This document shows, piece after piece, positions 1 to 10,139 of a stretch of 64,000 nt of DNA. The DNA is taken from the NCBI GenBank assembly GCA_039583875.1, contig CM077158.1:125671900-125735899 (forward strand), in the 5' to 3' direction. Made by a program: the position numbers and the translations under genes. The notes beneath the pieces were generated by a model. That model saw only the letters and a program-made list of their open reading frames with translations. It did no database searches and was not told the origin of the DNA. Each line of letters opens with the position of its first letter. The stretch's first letter is position 1. Source of the stretch: Platanthera guangdongensis. Its lineage: Eukaryota; Streptophyta; Magnoliopsida; Asparagales; Orchidaceae.

Positions 1-614
1 AGATCAACCTACTGAGTCTGGTTCTCAACCAGCTCAACTTGAAGCACCTCATGCTACTAGAACTCATGCTCCCGGACAGTCTATGTACACTCCTACAACA
101 CAAGTTCCATTTGAGGCTATCCAAGCTGCTGTCCAACACATGTATATGTAAAGAGGTGGAGATGTCTGAAACTGCTATGCTTAAAGAAAAGTAAGCTCAG
201 TTATCAAAGAAACGTTTTAGGGAACAAGCTGAAACTAGACTAGATTTTGACCAATAGAGCCCAACCTGCAGATCAATAATCCTCACTGCATGGAAAATAG
301 TTAATTCTAATGCTACATATAGGGGAAAATGGTACCAAGAGCAAGAATGGGCTAAACATTTGAAGCAGAAAGAGGTTATTCAGAAATTCAGACATGATCT
401 GAAGACTGTGAAGATGCCTGCTAATTCAGTTGAGCCTAACAAATATTTCACAAAGCCTTACCAGTATTTTGAAAGACAAAGGCTCAAGGCTGGATAGATC
501 TCAAAATCCAATATTGACAAAGGGAATAAGATAGCTGATTACAAGGTGCCTGAGGTTAAAGCCAAAGTCCAATCTGGAAAGGGCATTATCATCAGAGAAC
601 CTGAGTTGCCATAG
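1..614 (+). pseudogene. C1 ORF3, C-terminal fragment (SIRE-like copia)
   Basis: This is the 3' end of the extra ORF that follows pol in this copia group; the 5' part lies outside the window. Conceptual translation gives blocks such as KKRFREQAE, SIILTAWK, KYFTKPYQYFERQ and VQSGKGIIIRE. They match in order the C-terminal part of the C5 ORF3 on the other strand (52287-53132), which has KKRFREQAE, NIILTAWK, KYFPKPYHYFERQ and VQSGKGIVIKE. Several in-frame stops (for example a TAG near 256 and another near 496) break it, and TAG at 612-614 is the natural end. Function is unknown. The segment is rich in charged residues and shows no signal peptide or membrane segment. Confidence 0.75.
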
Positions 615-866
615 ATGCTCTTAGTTTTGAATCTCATGATTTTTTTTTTAAAATATTGAATAACTAAAGTTTATAGTTGTAAACCTTTTTAATAAACAAT
701 TAATGAAAATTTTGGTTGGCACAACATTTCTTGTGCTATTAATTAGGATTGCAATTGTTTGCTTTACTTTCTGTTCAACATTATTGTTGTTAATGTCTAA
801 TGAAATCTGTGTTTTTATTTGCGTTATTTCACATATTGCACAACATTGTAATCTTAATGTCTTAAT
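615..866 (+). other. C1 3' noncoding tail, left half
   Basis: This AT-rich stretch between the end of ORF3 and the TkA insertion is the upstream half of the C1 3' untranslated region. It continues at 16663 after TkA. No gene is seen; an 81-codon open frame here lacks coding character. Confidence 0.6.
862..866. repeat. Target-site duplication of TkA (TTAAT), left copy
   Basis: TTAAT directly precedes the TG start of the TkA 5' LTR and recurs at 16663-16667 directly after the CA end of the 3' LTR. A 5-bp duplication is normal for Ty3 integrase and fixes both element ends. Confidence 0.9.
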
Positions 867-1214
867 TGTAACGCCCCCGGTTTTTTCTGTGTTTTATTTG
901 ATCTTTGGCTGGCGTTACGATGGCGTATTTCGGCTTTTGTGGTTGTAGAGCGTGGTCTTAGCTCTTAGGGTTCCCTGTGTAGCCTGTTTGTAGCCTGTTA
1001 GCAAGATTCCCCAGCTAGCCGGAGTCCATTTGATGACTCGGTTGGGCCTCTCAGGGAATGCTTGTATTTTGGCTTCGGGAGGTGTTATCCCGGGTTTTGT
1101 TCGTCGAATGCTAATTTCGACTTCGTAGTTGCGTTCGTAGCGTGGGTTTTTAGCTGCGGCGTGAATTCGTCTTTTTCCGAGAAGTTTCGGGTTTCGGGTT
1201 GTTTTGATATTGAG

Positions 1215-1222
1215 TATAAATA
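1215..1222 (+). promoter_or_regulatory. Putative TATA box of TkA LTR
   Basis: TATAAATA lies about 350 bp into the LTR and recurs at 13994-14001. If it is used, transcription starts near 1250, so the palindrome array and the rest of the LTR are in the transcribed leader. Confidence 0.55.
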
Positions 1223-1846
1223 ATGATTATTATGTTGATTGTTTATTATTAAAACTGATATATATAGTCTTGGGTCAGAATTAGGGCTGGGTACCTTTTG
1301 TTCTTTTCTTGTTTCTCTGCTTGGAAGAAGACGTCGCCTGTACGAGAGGAAGAGCACCGCCGGCCTACCCTAGCCTTCGGACGCCGATTCCTGGAGATTT
1401 AGCGGTCGGAATTCGATTCCGAGAGTGGATCTGGACTGCCCTCGCTGGGATCTGCTTTCTTTCTGCTCCTCAGCTTGCTGCTCTGCGGCCAGATCCGAGA
1501 GTGGGGGATGCCGTCGACCAAGCTTTTCTGGTATTGAGGCAAGTGATGTACCCTCATCCTTGCCATAGTTGATCTTTGTCTTCTTTTTATTAAATCTTTT
1601 ATCTCTTTCTTGTTTAGATCTTAGGTGTAAGCTAGGGCTTGTTCCTGATCATACCGTGGTTAGTGTAGAAAGATCCAGTTAAATCTCAGTTTTCCTGAGG
1701 GATTGTGTCTATTAGGGACAGTTTTGGTTCGGTCTAGGTCGAGTAGTTACCATTGCCGATGGAGGTTGTACTCGAGAGAGAGAGAGAGATTCCCCGTTCT
1801 CGTTTTTGGTCGTTTGCTGGATCTGGCTCCTGTAGCCAGTTGGGGT

Positions 1847-2455
1847 GTCGACACTGTTGTGTCGACACCGGCCAGTCTTGGTGTCGACACTTGGTGTCGA
1901 CACCGGCCAGTCGTGGTGTCGACACTTGGTGTCGACACTAGCAGCGGCAGTTTCGACACCTTGTGTCGACACCGGCCGCAGTGGTGTCGACACTTGGTGT
2001 CGACACCAGCAGTGGCAGTGTCGACACTTGGTGTCGACACCAGCAGCGGCAGTGTCGACACCATGTGTCGACACCGGCCGCAGTGGTGTCGACACTTGGT
2101 GTCGACACTAGCAACGGCAGTGTCGACACCATGTGTCGACACCGGCCGCGGTGGTGTCGACACTTGGTGTCGACACCAGCAGCGGCAGTGTCGACACCAT
2201 GTGTCGACAACGGCCGCAGTGGTGTCGACACTTGGTGTCGACACCAGCAGCGGCAGTGTTGACACAAGGTGTCGACACCGGCTGCAGTGGTGTCGACACT
2301 TGGTGTCGACACCAGCCGCGGCAGTGTCGACACCTTGTGTCGACACCGGCCGCTGTGGTGTCGACACTTGGTGTCCACACCGGCCGTGGTTGTATCGACA
2401 CCTTGTGTCGACACCGGCTTGTCGTGGTGTCGACACATGGTGTTGACACTGGTGT
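1847..2455. repeat. GTGTCGACAC palindrome array in TkA 5' LTR
   Basis: About 30 exact or near-exact copies of the perfect 10-bp palindrome GTGTCGACAC (containing a SalI site) occur in about 600 bp. They come in pairs about 13-14 bp apart, joined by TTG or CAT-type linkers. Pairs are separated by CAGCAGCGGCAGT or CGGCCGCAGTG, giving a higher-order unit of about 66 bp. Many imperfect copies are CG-to-TG or CG-to-CA changes, as expected from methylated CpG decay. Because the repeat is palindromic it stays open in several frames on both strands, so the long open frames here are not genes. Confidence 0.95.
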
Positions 2456-3839
2456 TGCGCTTGTTTTGGGGTCAGGTAGACTCGGGGTTGGTTCGGGTTA
2501 GGCGTGCAAGGACGCGTCGGTTGGACCCGACGTTTTTGTCTTGGGTTCGTGTGCTTCTTAGGATTGTTAGAGTGACTTTTTCCCTAGGGGGAGGCTTTGG
2601 GTGTTCGGCTAATTTCTGCATGCCGACTCTTGGGTTGTGGCAGGTGGTGGAGTTTTGGTGGCCTCTGGAGGGGTGGTTTTATGTGGAGAGCTGTGGCCAC
2701 CACCTTTTGCCCCGGTTTGGGTTGGTGTGTGCGGGACCCTAAAGCTGACACTGTTTGACACCTTAGCCCTTTTTGGGTCTGATTTTGGTTATGTATTCAG
2801 ATCCATGTTTTGACCACTGCCACTTGCCCACGTGTTAGGACTGTTAGTCCCTTTCCTGTCTAGGCTTTCCTTCCTTTTGGCATATGAATATGTCTTGATG
2901 CTGTTGCAGTCTCTCTCTTGGTAAGTCATATTGGTTATATTGCTCGCACTTGGTGTGCTCTGCGGTGTTTTTGACAGCATTCTTTTCTTACTGCCATCCC
3001 CTTTTCTTTTGCTTATTGCAGTTTGTTGCCGGGCTGGTAAACCCTTCTTCTTATTTTGCTAATTAATTTATTGCTCTATTTTACCTCTTGATTGTTTCCT
3101 TGCTGAGTTGTTCCTTTCTTGAATGCCTCAGGTCCAGGTTGTAGCCAGTTCAGCGGCTAGTTCCTTTGGAGGGGCTGTTGGTGGCCTCTAGGGTTGCTGA
3201 GATAGCTGATCCCCGTTTTGTTGTGAGGTAGTTCCTTACTTTTCTGTATAGACATACATACTCATCAGTGGGTTCGTGTCAGGTTGTTGATGCCCACTGG
3301 TGGCTTCTTGTGATGCTGGATATGAAATTAAACTACTGATTTTGCCTTTATGTGGTTGGTTACTTGCTTCTGGGAAGGATTTATGCTAGGTTGCATGTTA
3401 GATATTTTAAACCCTAAAAGTATTAATATATGTACTTCATGCATAACATGTTTTCTAAAACAAAGATACTATTTTTCCTAAGCGTAAAACACTATCTTTT
3501 ATACCTATAATATTCACCTTAGAGTCGTGCATACCATGAGTCATCCCCCGGGGACTCTCGTGCTTATTTAGGGTGTCAACTTAATTGAACCAAAGTATTT
3601 TCTGCTGCGTATAGATATAATTTTACCTGTAGACTAGCTGATCCACTGTGCCAAGGGATACGGCCATCCAACTTAATTGATTTTCTTTCATATTTAATCA
3701 ACATTTTTCCTTAAAATCTATCGTCTGGAGTTTTGCCTGAGCATGTGCAGTTATCCCCTGCACGACGTGGCATCACGACACGTGTTTTCTCTTACTCTGA
3801 CATGATTTTTACCGTTGAGAAAATGCGGGTTGTGACAGT

Positions 3840-3850
3840 TGGTATCAGAG
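3840..3850 (+). other. TkA primer-binding site (tRNA-iMet)
   Basis: TGGTATCAGAG begins two bases after the 5' LTR and matches the 3' end of initiator methionine tRNA, the usual primer for this clade. Confidence 0.9.
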
Positions 3851-3995
3851 GGAGGTTGCTTGACAAATGGTTTGGCAACCTTTCCCTTGTCTGCATTGGT
3901 GTTTAGCATCATACCATTCACACACCGATATGTCATCGGCACGTCTTGGCCGAAGCACGAACACTACACTCATGAGCATAAAGAAGTATACAGGG

Positions 3996-4025
3996 CATAT
4001 TATGTAGTCTGGGATGCATAATATG
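3996..4025 (+). other. Leader hairpin 1 of 3, conserved loop
   Basis: A 9-bp perfect stem (CATATTATG with CATAATATG) closes the 12-nt loop TAGTCTGGGATG. The same loop, with one base changed, is closed by different but still complementary stems at 8375-8400 and 8447-8476. With the 4059-8363 insertion removed, the three hairpins stand in a row about 40-50 bp apart between primer site and gag. This suggests a structured RNA element such as a packaging or dimerisation signal (inferred). Confidence 0.6.
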
Positions 4026-4058
4026 TGTTTGTATATGGATCCACCATATGAGGCAACA

Positions 4059-7000
4059 TGTAACATCCCATGTTACTTCTGGACCCCTCAACTTAGATTG
4101 GGTTAGGCATGGGGTGAGACTTAAGGAGATCAACTAGGTTTGACCCTAGGTAGTGGGTGGTAGCCATGTGGAACCCACTACAGGACCAAGTCAAACTAGG
4201 TCAAACTAGCCTAATTAGGGACCCTAGCCACACCTTGACCCCACCACATTGCCCTAACCCTAAAAACAATCTAAGTGGACCCTAGGGTATGTCACTGGGT
4301 CAACATTTTGACCCCAGTTGACCAAGGTCAACCTTGGGCTTAATTTGGTCAAACCCACACCCATAGGCCTAATTAACCTAAGTTGGGCACCCCCTTGACC
4401 CAAACCAAGTTGGGTGGTGCCACTAGACCCATTTCCAGCAAGTAGGGTCAGTCCACCCACCATGGTTGACCAGTCAACCCTAAAAGTCAATTTGGTCAAC
4501 AATTTGACCTAAAGAGAGAAAATGAAGGCCAAGCCAATTCCCCTTGGACCAAGACCACCAAAATTGGCCCATAGTCAGCCCAAGTGAACAAGACCAGTCC
4601 TACCCCTCTAAATCAGGAGAGAGAATACATGCAAGGGGGTAAAATTGGGATTTTTAGGAGAAGAGGAGAGAGAAAGGGGAATGAAGAAAATGGTGGCCAC
4701 ATGGCCACCCCATCAGTTGGTTTTGGCTGCCCCAAAACCAGGTGGCTGACCTCCCCTCTTCATTTCCAGCAGAATACCAGAGCTGAGAGCCACATGGCAC
4801 CATGGGTGAAGCCTCCAAAGCTCAAACCGAGCTCACCTTGGAGTTAACTCCACATATAGTCCACCTCAGTCCAAACAGACCTCACCAACAGCTTCAGGAG
4901 GCAGAAAGGAGTGGAATTCGACTGCTTAATCATGGAGAATGGTGGAGATTTGAGTTTTGAGGGAGGAGCTCGCCGGCGCAACACCACCACGGCAAACCGC
5001 CGCCTGACCCGCAGCCAAGCCTCAATTCAGGTGCGTTTCACTTCACCTCTACCCGTACTAGCATCTTAGATCAAATAGGAGAGATATCGGGCTCAACTGA
5101 GCCCGATGCCATGTGAGAAAAACGAGAAATTTCCAAGCTTTTGAAACTGCTCGGGATCGCCGTCGCCGCCGTCTCCCGCCGCCCCATCGCCGGGAAATGA
5201 TAGCCACCACCACCGTGAAGGTGATGGCACCGTTGGCCGGAGGTGGCGCCGCCTCAGCTGGCCGGAAATCTCCAGCAAAGTTGCTCCAGGCCGGCTCGAT
5301 CTCAGCCGTTGGCTGGAGGTAGGAGATGACCAGATTCCGTCGGTTTAGCTTTAGGATTCGTGCAAATAGATTAAATGTTTTTAATTTTATATTTGATGAA
5401 TAGTATGATTTCTGTCACACTTTTACAGTCACCTTGCATGTTCAATTTAGGCCTCTTAGAGGCATTTTCAGAACTTAGCCCCTTAATGAAAAATGTAGCC
5501 AAGGTTATTACCTTTAATATGCCACCCTAAACATATAATTTAGTGTAGTGTACAGTCCTGTAGGATATTTCTCCTAGGACTGGTCCTAGAGTAGGGCAGA
5601 AATTTAATTGGATGCCCAGGTCAAAATATTAGTCACCATGGCCCCAAATTTTGGGCACATGCATGCTTAGGGCATACGTAGCTCCTGCCAAAATTTAGGA
5701 ATTTTTATAGAATAGTTTCCTATAGGTTTTGCTAAAATAGCAAAATATAAATAAATGAAATATAAGGAGTTCTACTCCTCCCCATGGCCCCAAATTTTGG
5801 TGGTAGGTCAGTGGGGTCATCCTTGGTGCATGATAAAATTTTCAGCACCTTGGGTTCACTGCATGTTGGAGAATCCACTTGCATGTGCTAGCCTATGTTA
5901 AGCCTTGGTGTGCAAATAGCAAAAATGCAAATTGGTGTATTTAGCCCAATGGTGACATGCAAAGGTCATGGAATTATTTACAGTGGTTCATTAGGGTAAA
6001 TTTCATCCCTAAAATTAATAATGGAATTTTTGGAATCAAAATTCCATTTATTGGAATTTATTTTAAATATAGCTATTTTGGAAATAAAATTGGAAAATAT
6101 GATTTCTTCAAGTACAAATCCAAACAATTTTGCTAAGGCATAGATAATGTCACATTTGACTTAGGAAAAATATGATTTCTCTGTTGTGAAGAACCTTTGG
6201 AGTAGATACCCTAAATTCCCCATTTTACCCTTATCTTGTTAATTCTTGAAATGATGGATATATACCTCTGAAAAATTTGGAATTTATTCTACTGCTATAA
6301 CATGTTATTATTAGTTTTGCATAAATTTCTCAGAATTTTTGGATGCATTGTTTATTGTTAAATTAATACAATGGCATTTTGGTAAATATCTTATGATGGA
6401 ATTTTATAGGCCATTTCACAATAAATGTTGATGATACTCTGTCAATAGTGCTAAATTAGTGTCCTAAAAGTTTTGTAATTTTCCTGGAATATTTGAGTAC
6501 ATAATGCCTATACTTCATTTGGAAAATGGAATTTGTGTGGAATTGATATTAAATAGGAAATGAGAATAAATAATTTAAGGAAAATTATGAAGCTCTGTAG
6601 GCAGCAATATTTTGTCAATATACATCTCAGGAAAAATTTCCTAGGTCAGTGGATACTTAATCATACTACTTCATGTGTAAAATGACCTAGTATTTAAATT
6701 AAAAGATTTAATTAAAGGATTAATTGGCCGAGAAAAATTATGAGAATTTATAGGGTAGTTCCCCTAGTCTATACCACCCTAGGATAAATATATAGAGGCA
6801 AGATGCCTTAAGGATTGGAAGATCACATTTTTAGGGTAACCATAGGACATGGTCTGCATATAACACAAATAGGTCTTGCCTTAGGGGTTACCAGGGGATT
6901 GATTATCGGCAGAAGTAAGAGAGTTCAACATGAGTAACCCTGGTGGGTAGAGTTGCCTTAGTGAGGGATCAAAAGTGCAAGTCTTAGTTAGCAACTGGAG

Positions 7001-8363
7001 TGGGAGCCGGCGGAAGACCGTCGGCACCCCAGCAACGCCTTAAGTCACTAGGGTTGTACTAGAGCAATAAGGAGAGCTGGGGAGATACATGGGTAGCCAT
7101 CAACTAAAATAAATATCCTTGCGAAAGGGAACGCTGGGCGTAATCCCAACACATTTTCTAGTGCCCCTTGAGAGCCCTTCACAGGGAATACCGGGGGCAG
7201 TCCTGGGATTAACCTTAAATCTCTAAGTATAATAAACTGTAGACAAGAGTAGTTTTAATAGGTTAGGACATTGTTGTACCTTCTCGCCCGTGTGGGGGTT
7301 GGAGAGATTCATGATATATGCTCACCCGTTTGGGGTTCGAGGGAGTTGGCATAAAAGCACTAATGTGCGTTCTCACCCGGGTTTGGGTTTGAGGGATTCA
7401 GGACGGGTTTGGTCCTGCGAGCGGGAGGCTCGGTATGAATTACTTGCATGTGCATAAATATCGTGGCGGGGCATGCGGTACTGGCCGTTCGTCACACCGA
7501 TGGCAGTACGGTGCACCAGGCGGTTGTGGGAGTTAGAGGGGCCAGTGGGTTGTTTTACACTGCGGTCTGGAGGACGATCCCCGATAACACACATCCGACC
7601 CAACAAGACTGACGGGTTTGTCAGCAAAGTACGTACGCGAGACTCTAGAGTGCACCTTGGACGTGTACAGAGGCGTATGAGAGGGGTCTAAGGCTTGGTA
7701 GTGTGCATACCGGTCTAGAAGCGGAGACGCCCGCTCCGCTGCTGCCGTAGCCACAGCGGTGGTACCCGAGAGTGATGCTAGATCTCAAAAAGTGGGAACT
7801 AAAGGTCTGTGATCACAGAGTCGTTGTGTGTGAGTTGCACTTGCCTGCGCATAAAATTGCATCATATCATTCATTCATATTAGGTCATACGCTTCATAGA
7901 TCCTTATCATATAAAAGAGCCCATCCCATGGGAACCCGCTGGCACCGTCGGCCTACCAGGGTCCAGACCTGGGCCCACCACTGGTAGTCAGCCTTTCACA
8001 TTCAAGCCTGCAGGCCATGCACCCCAACCCCTCTCCGGCCTGTTTATCAGCGCGGTAGGTTGTTGCCACTGGGTCTCGAACCCAGGACCTTGATAAGAGA
8101 GCTTTCCGCCACTCCCTCATCACCAACTGAGCTGCAGCTCAGTTGGTGATGAGGGAGTGGCGGAAAGCTCTCTTATCAAGGTCCTGGGTTCGAGACCCAG
8201 TGGCAACAACCTACCGCGCTGATAAACAGGCCGGAGAGGGGTTGGGGTGCATGGCCTGCAGGCTTGAATGTGAAAGGCTGACTACCAGTGGTGGGCCCGG
8301 GTCTGGACCCTGGTAGGCCGACGGTGCCAGCGGGTTCCCATGGGATGGGCCTGGACCGTTACA
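4059..8363. mobile_element. Solo-LTR-like insertion in TkA leader (4305 bp)
   Basis: It begins TGTAACATCC and ends CCGTTACA, giving the inverted termini TGTAAC/GTTACA typical of Ty3 LTRs. It is flanked by CAACA at 4054-4058 and 8364-8368. No gag or pol similarity, primer site or second LTR is seen inside, so a solo LTR is the simplest reading; a non-autonomous LARD-like element is the alternative. Contents are a TTGAC/GTCAA-rich block at about 4130-4515; a GC-rich segment with low-complexity open frames at 4960-5330; AT-rich sequence at 5340-6900; three imperfect CTCACCCG...TTGGG...GAGGGA repeats at about 7280-7405; and the 432-bp palindrome at 7919-8350. I see no gene in it. Confidence 0.7.
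7919..8350. repeat. 432-bp near-perfect palindrome with tRNA-type promoter boxes
   Basis: Two 216-bp arms mirror each other around 8134/8135 (central GAGCTGCAGCTC), with one mismatch seen by eye and no spacer. Reading right from the centre, CAGCTCAGTTGG (8135-8146) matches a tRNA A box and GGTTCGAGACC (8187-8197) matches the B box; the B box sits in a CTGGG/CCCAG T-arm-like stem. The left arm has the same boxes on the minus strand. It reads as two SINE-like, tRNA-derived units joined head to head, each with a pol III promoter firing outward. No full tRNA cloverleaf is present. It could form a cruciform or a long RNA hairpin. Confidence 0.85.
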
Positions 8364-8374
8364 CAACATGTGAG

Positions 8375-8400
8375 GGTTATGTAGTATGGGATGCATAACC
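8375..8400 (+). other. Leader hairpin 2 of 3
   Basis: GGTTATG pairs with CATAACC (7 bp) around the loop TAGTATGGGATG, and a single bulge would let the stem extend. It starts 7 bp after the right CAACA duplication, so it belongs to the native TkA leader. Confidence 0.6.
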
Positions 8401-8446
8401 TCACCAAATGAATGCGGCTAGCACGTTTTCCTTTTCGTTACATGGG

Positions 8447-8476
8447 AATGTTATGTAGTATGGGATGCATAACATT
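8447..8476 (+). other. Leader hairpin 3 of 3
   Basis: AATGTTATG pairs perfectly with CATAACATT (9 bp) around the loop TAGTATGGGATG, with outer CATG/CATG pairing after a 2-nt mismatch. The remaining leader to the gag ATG (8477-8835) shows nothing else that can be named. Confidence 0.6.
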
Positions 8477-8835
8477 TTCATGTGTACGCCGCCCATGGCA
8501 TGCACTAAGGCCTTTTTTTTAGAATGCATAGCACATAATGCATAGCATAACATTTCATAAGCACAACGTGCCAAGCTAAAGATTTGCAAGATGACATATG
8601 TACACACATGGTTTTGAGTCAAAAAGAATACAAATACAGGCATTCATGGTCTAGGCACCTGAGTAAGTATGATGGTGGTGAGCCATCTTAGGATAAGCAT
8701 AACATCATCATGGTAAAAACAACTCCCAGAGCAAGTTTTGCAGTTGAAGTTCATATTTAAGTGTGTTTGTCCGTACCGGGTAGTTTTGTTCTCGTTGATG
8801 GGCTAGGATTTGTCTAAAGCTTGTGCGATTTTAGG

Positions 8836-10050
8836 ATGGCGAGACGTCCTGCGACTAGATCGACCCAACAATCCGAGGGTGAGACGTCAGGAGCGCAGAG
8901 CGATGCGTTGGTAGAGAGCCTGCGGTAGAGTAATGAGGAGTTATCGAGACAGGTAGTGGCTATGCAGGCTCAGATTCAGTCCCTTGTAGCAGTGGTGGCG
9001 GGGCAGACCCCGAGAGCTCAGAACCCCGTAGAGGGGGTAGCTGTTCCTACCCCTCCTGCTCCTCCCGTGCCTTTGGTTGTGGTGCCACCGGAGATGACGT
9101 TCATATCCCAGTTTCAGCGGCTGAGACCCCCTACCTATGATGGGCAGGCAGATTTCATGATTTTGGACGACTGGCTGATTACCATTGAGGAGATGTTCTC
9201 TTACTTAGGGATTACGGACGATCAGAGAGTGATGCTCGCTGCCTACCAGCTCAAGGGCTTAGCAAAGAATTGGTGGCTGAGAGAGAAAGAGAGCTTAGTG
9301 GCAGGTTGCACTTGGGAGTCATTTAAGGTGCTGTTGTTAAGTAAGTTTCTGCCTTCAGTCGAACGGGACCGGCTAATGAACGACTTTCTTCACTTAAAGC
9401 AGAGGAAACTCACGGTTAATGAGTATGAGATTGAGTTTAGTAAGTTGAGTCGGTTTGCTCCGGGTCTAGTGAGTGTTGAGGCAGACCGAGTTAAGTGATT
9501 TCTGGGTGGACTAAGAAGCGACATTCAGCAGTTAGCGAATGCCTATGCAGCAGTCAGTTATGCCAGCGCGGTTGAAGCTGCTTTGAGAGTTGAGGCCATT
9601 GAGAATGCCAAGAATAGAGGCCAGCAGTTAAGGAAGGATAAGCGGAAGTCCGGTGGAGGGAAGAGCCCTCAGGAACCTGATGCTGTCTCGAGAAAGAAGG
9701 TCAAAGAGATTTGTAGCTTTTGTGGCCGGCCAGGCCACCCCTTTGAGAAGTGTTTCAAAAGGTTGGGAGCGCAGAAGAAGGAGCAGGTGCACGCGATTCA
9801 GGGCGTTTCCAGGGGAGACGTGGTGTGTGCCTTGTGTGGAAGGAAGGGGCAAGAGGCTGCCCGTTGTTGGTTAAAAGATAAGGTCTGTTTTCAGTGCGGC
9901 CAGAAGGGTCATCTCAAGACAAGGTGCCCTCAGACCCAGCCTATTCTGCAGCCAGTTCCCCTCCAGGCTTTGCCACCGCCTCAGCAAATGGAGAAAGGAA
10001 AGGGGAAGCTGAATGTGCTTTCGGCACGCGAAGCGCAGACCTCGACCCAG
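8836..10050 (+). pseudogene. gag: TkA gag (capsid and nucleocapsid), with stops
   Basis: Gag forms the cytoplasmic virus-like particle and packages element RNA. The first ATG at 8836 opens a frame that continues through in-frame stops at 8926 (TAG) and 9496 (TGA). The Retrotrans_gag core lies at about 9095-9560, with FLDAxx-like spacing, KGLAKNWWL and the MNDFLHLKQ block. Three zinc knuckles follow: CSFCGRPGHPFEKC (9714-9755), a degenerate CALCGRKGQEAARC with Q in place of His, and CFQCGQKGHLKTRC (9885-9926). Three knuckles with one broken is unusual, since chromoviruses usually have one. Gag then runs to an intron-like junction at 10050/10051. Without splicing it would end at 10158 after about 35 low-complexity residues. 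Confidence 0.85.
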
Positions 10051-10139
10051 GTTATCTCAGGTTTGACTCCTCCCCAGTCGTTTCGTTACGTTTCTTTTTT
10101 TTATTATTGTAGTTTTCGTTTTAGCGCTTGTTGCCTTAG
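10051..10139 (+). other. Putative 89-bp intron between gag and protease
   Basis: This segment starts GTTATC after CAG and ends TTGCCTTAG before ATGCG. It is strongly T-rich in its second half, and its translation (LTPPQSFRYVSFFYY) is unlike any gag-pol linker. Removing it joins the gag frame (..STQ) to the protease frame (MRVQFVGRF..) exactly, although the two frames are offset in the DNA. The donor is weak compared with GTAAGT. An unrelated insertion or a frameshift is the alternative. Confidence 0.5.

Larger units (their letters stand above)
867..3837 (+). repeat. TkA 5' LTR (2971 bp)
   Basis: It starts TGTAACGCCCC and ends TGTGACA, and it repeats at 13644-16662. It holds a TATA box at 1215, a GA microsatellite near 1773 and a dense GTGTCGACAC array at 1847-2455. 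The second half (about 2460-3837) has no gene and no array. Confidence 0.93.

Noticed and set aside
1847..2455. CRISPR array
   Set aside because: Repeats are palindromic 10-mers with conserved, not unique, spacers, inside a plant LTR and with no cas genes.
1703..2742. Long overlapping open frames on both strands (up to 247 codons)
   Set aside because: They consist of palindromic GTGTCGACAC repeats, which stay open in several frames by construction. No gene family matches.
5093..5322. Small GC-rich gene
   Set aside because: Open frames on both strands are short and low-complexity, inside the solo-LTR-like insertion and without recognisable similarity.
8135..8210. tRNA gene
   Set aside because: A and B boxes and a T-arm are present, but no acceptor or anticodon arms can be folded. 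It fits a tRNA-derived SINE head better.
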